Source: Psococerastis gibbosa
Taxonomy: Eukaryota > Arthropoda > Insecta > Psocodea > Psocidae
Reading direction: 5' to 3'
Length of the DNA: 64,000 nucleotides
Assembly: GCA_963971405.1 (NCBI GenBank)
Contig: OZ020487.1
Coordinates: forward strand, 48,395,039 to 48,459,038
Shown: positions 48,960 to 58,628 of the stretch, in pieces
Layout: every line of letters starts with the position of its first letter
Numbering within the stretch: position 1 is the stretch's first letter
Made by a program: the position numbers and the translations under genes
Notes under the pieces: generated by a model
What the model saw: only the letters and a program-made list of their open reading frames with translations
Told to the model about the DNA's origin: nothing
Database searches by the model: none

Positions 48960-49560
48960 AACCGGTACGAGTGAACCCGTACCGAGATAGATAGGCTAAT
49001 ATCGGTAGTTCTATGAATAATAATTATTGTCCTTGGGTTTAATTTCGGTTGCTTCGACTTTCCCTAGCCAAAAGTACTGAATTGGCTGATGGGACGATTG
49101 CATAGTCTAGAATGGGTAGACCAATACCTACCTGTGTATTACAACACAGTAATCATGGGAAGGGTATACAATGTATTGAAGAATGATTTATCCATAATTT
49201 CTTTAAAAAAATTTTTTTTTGTCAAAACCAAAACTTTGCTTGGGAAAGTGGCCTGTTCGGTTTAGCGAGCGACCTATTGAGTTTTGTTTAAATTACAATA
49301 ACGACTGCAATTAACGTGAATTTAGAGACAATCGTTGAAGACATATTGAGAGAGAAAAAAATTAAGTAAATTTTCAGTTTTTGGAGGGTAGAACCCTCCC
49401 CACCCCCCAAATAAAAAAAATGGTCCCCAGGTATGATTTTTGTGGGACTAAATGCCAACTTTAATAAAAATCCACCGAGTAGTCGAGTAGTTTGCCACAA
49501 ATAATCGACGAACAGACAATTTCAAAAATTTCGACCATCACAAAGTTTTCCTTATATTGT
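48960..49560. repeat. Non-autonomous dispersed repeat, copy D (diverged)
   Basis: Inverted relative to copies A and B. Starts AGAACCGGTACGAGTGAACC (compare the inverted end of A, AGAACCGGTCCGAGTTTACT). Ends TTTCGACCATCACAAAGTTT (compare the inverted start of A). The middle resembles copy C. Confidence 0.6.
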
Positions 49561-50009
49561 ACTACTGTATATAAACAGGAAAGTGAAAATACTATTTTCT
49601 CTTCTTAATGATTTAATTGAAGAAAAGGGCTGCAGGGGTGTCTGACGTTCTCTTAAGTTTCTTAACATGCATGCAATTATCTGTGTTGTACGCAGGAAAA
49701 AATAATAGTAAGGGGTAGGCTATGTATGTAAGGCATTGCTCGGCAGCATACATGTACTGTGCATTAGCCAAATGATATATTAAACGCATTTACAATAATT
49801 AGCCTATAATGTAAAAAAATAAAATAAAAATAAAGGCATAAAGACTAGAATAATAATTGTCACATCCTTCAATTTTACAGTTATGCAACCGTGCGCACTG
49901 ATCTTTTAACAAAATAATTCATTCCTTCAGAAGTGTTAATTTAATAATTAATAGGTTTGAAATGTAGGGCTACATTGTTAAGAACTTGTCATAATCATAC
50001 GAATTATCT
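49561..50009. other. Intergenic, nothing recognised
   Basis: AT-rich, no ORF with a known domain. Confidence 0.5.
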
Positions 50010-50480
50010 AAAGTAAAGTAAAGTAAATTGTATTTATCGAGGAATACATTCTACATACATTTCATTAGTGGTTCAGAGGGGCACCTTTGGGAATTCCCGT
50101 GATGGGCCCCTCGATCTAATAGATAACATTTATATTAAAACTTATTCTAAACACTTAATCTACAATACAAAATAAATTCTTTTAAAATTGTGTTACAAAA
50201 CAATTAACTTCAGGTCGTGTTATTAAAAACAACGTACCAATTAAAATTATTAAAATTATTAAAGTTACTAAAATACATGTGTGTTATTAAAATACAAAAA
50301 TAAAATATAATAAAATGAATTTTAAAATGAACATTAACTTTTAACATTAACTTTTTAGCAAGACAATATCTATGTTTCTTGTTTGACAATCTCAACGATT
50401 GATTGGCAGCAATTCCCTGCATATGATTCTGCAGGTCTCTCGGTCGGCTGCGCCTTCCTCTGCAGTTATCTATGATCAAT
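50010..50480 (-). repeat. Possible LINE 3'-end fragment
   Basis: On the minus strand it ends in TTTACTTTACTTTA (plus 50010-50024), like a LINE 3' tail. An 89-residue frame above it (50479-50210) has no domain I recognise. Confidence 0.35.
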
Positions 50481-51137
50481 CATACAACTCAATTTGTCGA
50501 TGATAGTCTTCAGTCGCTGTCTCATGAAACACGCCCTTCAGCTTCTTGAGTGCATTTGTGACCTTTCCCTAAATAACTGTCAGCCTACATATTGGGACTG
50601 TCTAGGGAGAGCTGTTGTTCGATACTCATGTAAAACCTTGAACGGTATTGTAGCTCGCGATTATCAAATCAGTCGAACAGTAGTTGTTATAAGCCTTCAT
50701 ATTGTTGTGATGTTCAGCTGTTGCTACTCCAAGACACAGTTTGATAATATGTGATTTCCTGAACAAACTACGATCCTAATTAGGTGTTTTATGTAGGCCT
50801 ATGCTAATTAACTTCCCTCAAACTGAGGATGTTTCCTTTCTCAGCATTACAATAACATAATAATCATGGGTATATTTAATCAAAAAACATTACACATTTT
50901 TATAATAACCGGTGCCACAGAGCCAAGAAAGGGGCGTTGGGATCACCGCACAATTTACTTTATTATATTAGTTTTTAATCTGTACCTGTGAGTAGACTTA
51001 AAATATAGTTCTTAATTACAGACAATATAACATTTTCATGGTATCCGACCCTGATCATTTCATTAACTCAACATAACATTGTTGTTTAATATTTCATTTT
51101 GCCACTCCTAAACGCACGGTAGCCTACGTATAATTAC
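50481..51137. other. Intergenic, nothing recognised
   Basis: An 86-codon plus-strand frame at 50494-50754 shows no known motif; I do not call a gene. Confidence 0.5.
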
Positions 51138-51309
51138 AAAGGCTTTCACGGCTGGAGTTACGTACCGAAGCAGTAGCATCCGGGATGATAGGCCGTGGTC
51201 GTCCAAGTACGCTTTCAGAACCGGCCGTGGAATAGGCCTACTTGGAAGTACGCTTTCAGAACGACCACGGCCTATGTATCATCCCGGATGCTACTGCTTC
51301 GGCACGGTA
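51138..51309. repeat. Foldback repeat
   Basis: Arms TACCGAAGCAGTAGCATCCG (51163) and its inverse near 51278-51307 continue through GGGATGAT and GGCCGTGGTCGT. The outer sequence AAAGGCTTTCACGGCTGGAG is repeated, inverted, at 53139-53160. Confidence 0.65.
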
Positions 51310-52684
51310 CATACTCACTAAGTAACCTAGGTTCTGTATTTTAAACTGCCCCTCACGTTATAGCCTGTACAGGCTACGCCTCTGCTGGTTGCCCCCATGA
51401 ATAAACATGCCCGTTTCCAACATTTGCCGCTTGGCGCTTACATAAACGAACGTGTCCGGTACTGTACCTGTACATTAGTACCTTAACTATACAAAACCAC
51501 GTGCTCCGACGATGATGATGGAGATTTGACAGCTCTAAGACCATGAATGCTTCAGGACGATCCGCGATACCGGTCTGATCTGGTACCAACCGGTTTATCT
51601 CGACTGGCGAGTGTGGAATTTTGCACGGTGCATGAGTATAGTTGACGTTGGTCCGAGATCAACAACTATGAATTAAACAAATGACTTTGCACAATCTTCA
51701 AACTACGGCCTGGGCCCTGGGTTGGCTAAACAATAAAGAAAAATGGTGGGGAAGTCCCTCTTAAAGTAAATAATTGGGCATAACGGATCTGAGGAATGCC
51801 GCGTGCAAGACTAGCATAATGACTGTATGAGGAGATTTTTTCGATTTTCATTGCTCAAAGCAGAAATTTTAGCTATTGGGCAAGGTCTATAGCTAAGAGA
51901 CACCAAACGCGGATCTCTAGGATTTTTTTTGAAGGGGGGGGGGGTCCAGTTTAAAAAAGTATTAGTACATTTAATAAAAAAAGACTGTACAATAGATACC
52001 TAATGAAAAAAAAAAACAAAAAAGTTCTTATCGTTTCCTGAAAAATAATACGTTTTTTGTAGTTAGGGCGATTTAGCTTTTCGCGTAAGGCAACTCAAAT
52101 CATGTAACGTGTGTCAACTTGTTTCGCACGTCGCACACAGTACACTATAGCGAACAGGGAAAAATATATAGGAAAGCGCTTAAGCTTCCCTGCTTACTAT
52201 ACAGTACGTATTTGACGGTTCTATTAGCATATGCTCTATCGTTTTATTGCTCTTCAGTCAAAGCATATTGACAACTTGTGAGACCTGTACTACTGCCAAG
52301 GTCGATGATAATAATCTGTACCTACCTACAGTATATTCGTATATAGTCACAGATTGTTGCTGAAAATGCTCGCTTACAGTAGGGCCTACATGTTCATAAT
52401 ACACCTGCAGTATATTTTCTACTGGAAATGGATTGATTAATTTTTCATGAAATGCATTTTGTGGAGCGAAATCGAAGTATTTCAAATTACGGCACTCCTA
52501 TAATTTCAGCTAGGTTTCTAAAAACAAATTCTCGGTGAGAAATACACGGCGACACCACCGAGTTGCAATAAATGGCGGTGCCATCCAGCAGTAACTGAGA
52601 CATTGTGACCGATTGCTAGAGGAAACCTTTAGGCAACTTTCCGGGCTGTAGGCATACACGTGGTAATAGACCTACTTATTATGT
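51310..52684. other. Intergenic, nothing coding
   Basis: A G-run with repeat-like flanks lies near 51920-51945. The rest is anonymous. Confidence 0.5.
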
Positions 52685-53133
52685 GAAGAACCAGTAGAAT
52701 CCGGGCTGATGGGCCGTGGTCGAATTGAAAGTGAACTTCCAAACGTTTCGTCAACATCTGTGGTCGACATTTTCAGTGGCGCTGCGTAGACTTCAAAGGT
52801 TGTACCTCGGTGGCTCCGTAGCGTGTGACTGGGTAGGGGGCTGCGCACTGACCTTTATACCTGGACGTTGTTGTTGTTGTTGTTGTGTTGAGAGTGAGGA
52901 TTTGCTCGCTCTCAACACAACATGTTCCTCTGGGGAATTTCCATTACCTTGTTTTTCCCAATTGGCTGACGTCATCCTTTTTGTTGTTGTTTTGTTCAGC
53001 GCCGGATACTACAGTTTGTTCACCTTTAAGCCTTCTTGCTTTCTGTTGAAATTGTGTTGGTGCTTGTGTATTTCAATAGCTTCTCTGTGTAGTCTGGGGA
53101 AATATTGAGTAGCCCGGATTCTACTGGTTCTTC
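52685..53133. repeat. Element with perfect 23 bp inverted ends
   Basis: 52685-52707 and 53111-53133 are exact inverse copies (start GAAGAACCAGTAGAATCCGG). The interior has a (GTT)n microsatellite (52866-52886) and reads, antisense, a short Gln-rich frame. The type is uncertain: a MITE, or the terminal repeat of a Penelope-like element. Confidence 0.6.
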
Positions 53134-53161
53134 ATTTGACTCCGGCCGTGAAAGCCTTTGC

Positions 53162-53891
53162 AGTTACACTACTTATTATGCGTCTGTTTTATGGGTGTCA
53201 TCTTTACGTTCCATATAATAGAGGTAGACTAGCACATTAATATACGGTAAGTTGAGTCTGCAATTAATGATTTATGACGCAGTCTGACAACAAATGTCTG
53301 TAGCCTAGGCTCCCTTGAACCTTGAATTACAGTGACAATGTAGGCAAGCTTTAGGTTATGGACAGTTAAGCATCGGGTGCCGCACTTTATTACTCACTAC
53401 GCTACATTGTTTCAAATACAATAGCTCGACTGCTCCGGAACCACATTTTATTGCTTTCCTGCTTACATACGTAAGTTTTCGAAAGTGTTTGTAAGCAGCG
53501 ATTTTTAGCATATTTCATGTGGCCTGTAGATGGCCGGAACGTTCATAATCATACAACCTTACTAATAAATAGCAAGATTTACTCGTACCACTTGTTTATT
53601 TAACAATCATATCCCTAAACATTATATCATTAATAGATGCATATCAATAATGTAAATGTAATAGTCCAGATTGGACATGATTGCCATGCAGCTTCGATTT
53701 TGTGCCCCCTCCCCCCAAAAAAAACTTCTAAATCGAGATCTGACTATATTGTAGAATCATTTTTGACTCCACCCTACTGCACATAGGCCTAATGGCTAAT
53801 AGACTACATTTCATACAAAAATTCAAGGTATAGACCGCAGGCTACCAAAATTACAGAAGTATTCGCAGAACTACAATAAGAGCGTGTGTCA
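53162..53891. other. Left flank of the third Gypsy element
   Basis: No coding domain recognised. Confidence 0.5.
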
Positions 53892-56079
53892 TGTAATGAT
53901 TTAAAAAACAGCGCGGAGTGAGTGGCGGGGATACTTTGAAACTCGAAACGGAAATGAGTCGAAAGGGGAATAAATCGAGCATTAACCACGATTAAACACA
54001 ATTGGGGGCGAGTCAAAATAATATATTGGGTTTTTTGGGGGGGTGAGGGTAACCACATGAAGTCAACTTGGGAGTTAAAAGGTGCCTAAAAGTGGCTAAT
54101 ATGACCGGATAAGGACGAAGTGAGCTGGCAAGTCTCAAACTTGCTCATTCTCTGACTTTCTTGGTGATGAGTTGCGTCGAGGTTGATTTTTTGTGGTAAG
54201 CCCCGTTTTTATTAATTTATGAAATTACGTACCGCCGTAGAACCGGTAGAAACCCCTGAAAAAGAAAAATAAGCATAAATATTATACACGAAACAAGTAG
54301 GAGCCTAGATAAATGCGTCCATGCGCGATGACGCATGCTTGCCGGCTCAAACCACGTCTGATCAGGAGGAAGTGGAATTTAAGATAATTTAAGGTAATTA
54401 CGGTGTGGCTCGAGGAAAACACAAAATAAAAATAAATATAAAATTTGCTACTTAATCTTCACGTCGGATGTCGGAAAGACCGTCAAGGTCACAGGAAGGT
54501 CAGATTGGAGCTGCTCGGCCATATGCAGGGGAAGAAAGGAAGACAAGCTACCACTAAATAATCATTAATTGTTTCCTCCATAGCACTTGAAAACAGCCAC
54601 CATGATGGGGTAGGAAAACTTGTCTGGGCCTAAAGCCGGTCGCTGGGGAGCCACAGCCCGGAGCCTGACCAACTAGGCTCCGGTAGCCGCCTGGTTTTCG
54701 GATAGACGAGATGGAGTGAGCCATGCATATTTCGACCTACCTACGGCCTGCCTAGGGCCTACTACACCCTGCGGAGTATGCACTCTCTGCGCCCTGCACC
54801 TACCAGTGGAAGCCGAGTACCCTGCCGTGAGCTCTGGTCCGTAAGCTTCTTTTCTTTTATATAATTTTCCAGTTCGTCAATTTTCCTAAGTTCTGGGCGC
54901 AATTTTGCTACCCCCTACATTTCTAAATCATTTAGTCCGTACGTAATTTTGATGAGCTGTCTGTCTTGTCATAATCAGCTGATGACACTCCTGGAGCTGT
55001 CAAACTTCGGGAGCCTGTTCATTCTTGTTCTAATTACAACATGGTGGTCTAAGAATAGGGACGCTGGGTGTTTGCAGCCACTTTTGGAACCGTAAAATTG
55101 AGGCGTGTGACCCGATCCTTGCCTACGGGAAAGGGGCACGTTTACCGGTCCTTGTTTGGCAGTAATCATTCCAAAATTGTAGGTTGGCGCCCCGGGTTCG
55201 TGTTTTGATTACATTTTAATATAGAGGTCTCTGTTTTGGCGCAAAAACGCAGCGTCTCTGTGCTTAGATCACCAGGTTGTCAATGTATTGTTTTCACTGT
55301 ACTTACCGTAGTAATTTCGTTTGTCACTCTCACATTATTTTTGTTTTGTTGCTTTTGGAAAAAGCGGAAAAGTTTCCCGGCTGGGTTTTTTCGGTTAATT
55401 TTAAAATAAAATAAGAGCTCCTCTGGCTCGGTAATCTTGTTGACTATTTCGGCCATATTGGTTTCTATTGCCCCGTCTAAGACGTGGTTTTAGCTTAATG
55501 CACCCGCTACTGTTTGGCGCTGTTTTTCAATTTAAAAATTATTATTGCACTGTATATTTTGTTGCATTAGAAGAGAGAGATTGTTGTCGCAGATTTTGTC
55601 CAGGTTTCTTTCTGACCTTAACGCTCCCTGAGTTGAGTCTCCGCATGAGGAAGGATGCGGCTCTAGAGTATAGCGCCCCGCGATCTGGGTTTCTGTCGGA
55701 TTCATCGGGAGCTTGACCTCGGTAGCGGCATGTTTCCCTAGTTGTGTTGAGTAGTTTGAAGCCGGAGTGGGATTAGCTTGGGTGTCGTCTGAGCTAGCCC
55801 GTTTTAATTTTCGTAACACCAATCCCAGGCTAATCAGGCTCCGGGCTTCAGTGTCTTATCAGGACCGGTCATCCGTTAGAAAACAGCTACCTTCTAGAGT
55901 AGCCCTAAGTAGTTTATTTCATTTCCCTAAGTTCCCGAATCTAACTTTCCTAAGTTAAGCAAGCATAAACATCACAAGCAGTTTTATTTAATAAGAATAT
56001 AGCAGATGTACGAGTATGAGTAACAGAAATGAACATTAAAGTTTAATTTCACATTTGACATATATGAAGGAATTTTACA
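53892..56079 (+). repeat. 5' LTR (2188 bp)
   Basis: Starts TGTAATGATTTAAAAAACAG and ends ATTTTACA just before the PBS; TGTAA/TTACA are the inverted termini. Very long for a Gypsy LTR. A TATA-like TTATATAAT is at 54858-54866, and AATAAA motifs occur at several places, for example near 55405. The ORFs inside are short and carry no domain. Confidence 0.88.
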
Positions 56080-56081
56080 AG

Positions 56082-56104
56082 TGGCGCCTACGCGTTTGGG
56101 TGCC
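56082..56104 (+). other. Primer-binding site
   Basis: TGGCGCCTACGCGTTTGGGT begins two bases after the LTR end. TGGCGCC is a common PBS start (complementary to a tRNA ending GGCGCCA). Which tRNA is used is not clear. Confidence 0.6.
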
Positions 56105-56756
56105 TGGACTCTATTCTGTGACAACTTTCCTCTCTACTGTTTTTTCCACTTGGTAGACACGTTTCGTATACAGGTTCATCATCAGGATTTCAAATTATCC
56201 GGAAAGGTGTCGCGGGAAGGGGGTTTTGTCCTTCCATCGCTGTTCCTTCCCGGATGATTCGCTGTTGTATTGGGTGCGCATCGGTGGAGTTCTGTCACCG
56301 ACATGGCTCCTTACTGCTGTGATTTTATCCTGAACATTTTTCTTTTCTTTTTTTTCCCCATACGGTTACCGCCGGTGGTGGGAGTAGACATAGTTTCTGT
56401 ATGTCGACGCTCTATCACAGGCTGTAATTTACAGGTTTTTAAGTAATAAACATGTAGGTAGGTGGTTGTATAATTTATAATACATACTGCTATTATTATA
56501 ATGTTCTAGCATTAAGTATTACACAATGATTGTTAGTCGCGTTCTTCTTGCGACTGGTTGTTTTGGCTCCTCTTGAGATAGAGAATTTTGGCTTCCCGGT
56601 TTGGTGATTAAGCCCGGAATATTGTATGTAATTTGAGTGCGTCCAAGTTCTTGAATATTTTTATCTTTGGGATATACCTGGAAACAGGAAATTAATTTAG
56701 TGTTAATTACAATAAGTTATTTGTTACCTTAGTGAGATTTTATTATCAGTATCAAT
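56105..56756 (+). other. Untranslated leader of the Gypsy element
   Basis: Between PBS and gag. CGGGAAGG (near 56212) can pair with CCTTCCCG (near 56247) to form a hairpin, possibly for RNA packaging. No ORF. Confidence 0.5.
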
Positions 56757-58628
56757 ATGAAGACGTTTCGGTCTTTTCTACAACAGATCAATTATGACGC
56801 GTTGCTTGAGTTAGCAACAGAGTTGCAACAATTGCGCCCTGATTTTGCCTTTGATTTGACTGGGCCGTTCACGGCACTGCGGAGAGAAGTGTGGGATGCG
56901 GTCCGGGACAACCCCGACGTGCTCTTGCACATCTCAGGGATTGAAAACCTTCCACTGACAGATCCGGCCGACCACATCGTTTCTCTTTCAGCACCGACAG
57001 TAGAGCCACCTCAGACTCTGCTGGATTATGCAGGGGTGCCTGGGGCGGATTTACAGCCGGAGTTTGCAAACACCGCAGTGCTGCGAACGACCTTTTCTGC
57101 CGTTCCTGAGGTAGAGCAGGAAGGGTTAAACACCCTGTTGGCTGCGCTTAAACAGTGTGAGCGGCAGTTTGCGGCTTTGCAGCCGGGGAGTGATACCCTT
57201 CGTTCGCCGTTGTTTAGTGTCCATAAAAGGGTTCGGGAACAGAGGGTGCATACTTCTTATGCGCAAGGCCATACTTCGCTGTCTATGCAAGAGACGACGG
57301 AGCAAGCTGCCAGCCAAGGCCGGTCACCTTGGTCATTACGGGGATTGGCCCCCACCCAGCCTTTACCCCCACCCCAACCCTTCGACCCCCCTACGGTTGC
57401 ATCTCAACAGCCTTCACAGCCGATGCCACCTGAGTGGAATGCTCCACTGCGGCAGCAGACTGCCCAACAGCCGCCTCGGGCGACAGTGCCCCAACCGCCG
57501 TCTCGGGCGACAGTGCCCCAACAGCCACTACCACAGTGGAATGTCCCACCTCAGCAACCGACTACTCAACAGCCGCCTCGGGCGACGGTTAGGCAACCGC
57601 CGCACCAACAACTGCCGCAAGATTGGCATGCACCACAGCAGCATCGGAGTACCCACCATCCGCCACCACAAATGCCGCCTTGGCCGCAGCAACCGCCGCC
57701 CTGGCAACAACAGGGGCCCTCGTCCGGTCGCCACAGCGCGTCCGACCCGTCGGGCAATTCGGCGGACTTAGGGGACTACAGGCGGACCCTAGTGAAGTTT
57801 CTGGGCGTTTGTAGGTCCCGAGAAATCGCTTTCTCTGGGAGGGGAGACCCGGAGGATTTTCTTGTAGATTTTGAGAGACAGGCACATTTGTTTGGCCTTC
57901 CCATGGAGTTGATCTATCCCTGTTTGGTAGATCTCCTCTCTGGGACGGCCAAGACATGGTTCGAAGTGCACCTACCGGATCTGACGAGTTGGAGTCAAGC
58001 CCGCGGGGAGTTCCTGGAGGCTTTTACGGTCGTCCGGGGGGACGCAGCGCGACTGCAAGAAATTCTGTCGGAGAAAATGACACCGGGGCAGCGATCGGTC
58101 GAATTTTTGGCGAATATTAGGAGTAGATTCAGGAAAGTGACCGTCCAATTTGACGAGGCGACGATGGTAAACCTTGTGCGTAACAACCTGTTGCCGCTGT
58201 ACAGGGAGAAGCTGATTTTTGCGGACGTTTCCAGTTTCCGGCAACTCGAGGCAGCCTGTGCAAAAATAGAAGCAACAATGAACATGGGACAGCCGAAACT
58301 ACAGTATGTCAGTGTGGCCGATACGGACGGCAAATTAGAGGCAGCAGCAGTGAATCTGTGCTTTAATTGTGATTCACCACACCATTTTTTTAAAGATTGT
58401 GGGGCCGCCCGCCGGGTTTTTTGCCGTTATTGTGGGAAAAAGGGTGTCGATGAACATCATGAGTGCCCGCAAAGTCAGAGGGCGAAACGGTGGAAGTCCG
58501 CTCAACGCGGATCCAGCGACAACACCGATCCAAAGGCGGACATGTTGGCCTTACAACGCGCCTTAGCAGCCCTTACGCTGAAGGTAGAGGCCTTAATGGC
58601 ATTAAAAAACGATCAGGCCAAGCAGTGA
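56757..58628 (+). CDS. Gypsy Gag, 623 residues
   Basis: Structural protein of the element's particle. ATG 56757, TGA 58626-58628. Seen: N-terminal helical part (1-150), a long Pro/Gln-rich linker (about 195-335), and a retrotransposon capsid domain (about 340-515; FSGRGDPEDFLVDFERQAHL, LLSGTAKTWFEVHL, SVEFLANIRSRFRK). A CCHC knuckle CFNCDSPHHFFKDC is followed by a second Cys/His cluster CRYCGKKGVDEHHEC. The tail has a short helix. The last 166 nt overlap the pol frame. The slippery site lies 16 nt before the stop, so most ribosomes end here and a fraction continue into Pol. No break seen. Confidence 0.9.
   Translation: MKTFRSFLQQINYDALLELATELQQLRPDFAFDLTGPFTALRREVWDAVRDNPDVLLHISGIENLPLTDPADHIVSLSAPTVEPPQTLLDYAGVPGADLQPEFANTAVLRTTFSAVPEVEQEGLNTLLAALKQCERQFAALQPGSDTLRSPLFSVHKRVREQRVHTSYAQGHTSLSMQETTEQAASQGRSPWSLRGLAPTQPLPPPQPFDPPTVASQQPSQPMPPEWNAPLRQQTAQQPPRATVPQPPSRATVPQQPLPQWNVPPQQPTTQQPPRATVRQPPHQQLPQDWHAPQQHRSTHHPPPQMPPWPQQPPPWQQQGPSSGRHSASDPSGNSADLGDYRRTLVKFLGVCRSREIAFSGRGDPEDFLVDFERQAHLFGLPMELIYPCLVDLLSGTAKTWFEVHLPDLTSWSQARGEFLEAFTVVRGDAARLQEILSEKMTPGQRSVEFLANIRSRFRKVTVQFDEATMVNLVRNNLLPLYREKLIFADVSSFRQLEAACAKIEATMNMGQPKLQYVSVADTDGKLEAAAVNLCFNCDSPHHFFKDCGAARRVFCRYCGKKGVDEHHECPQSQRAKRWKSAQRGSSDNTDPKADMLALQRALAALTLKVEALMALKNDQAKQ

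Noticed and set aside
50494-50754. 86-codon ORF next to a possible LINE tail
   Set aside because: No motif, no splice or promoter context; insufficient to call a gene.
52716-53108. 130-codon ORF with a Cys run
   Set aside because: The Cys run comes from (GTT)n in a repeat; no conserved domain.
55468-55822. ORFs on both strands inside the 2.19 kb LTR (repeated at 63637-63991)
   Set aside because: Short, without domains, overlapping on opposite strands; duplicated only because the LTR is duplicated.
57126-57957. Several ORFs in other frames over the Pro/Gln-rich part of Gag
   Set aside because: Caused by repetitive CCG/CAA composition; the Gag frame carries the recognisable domains.
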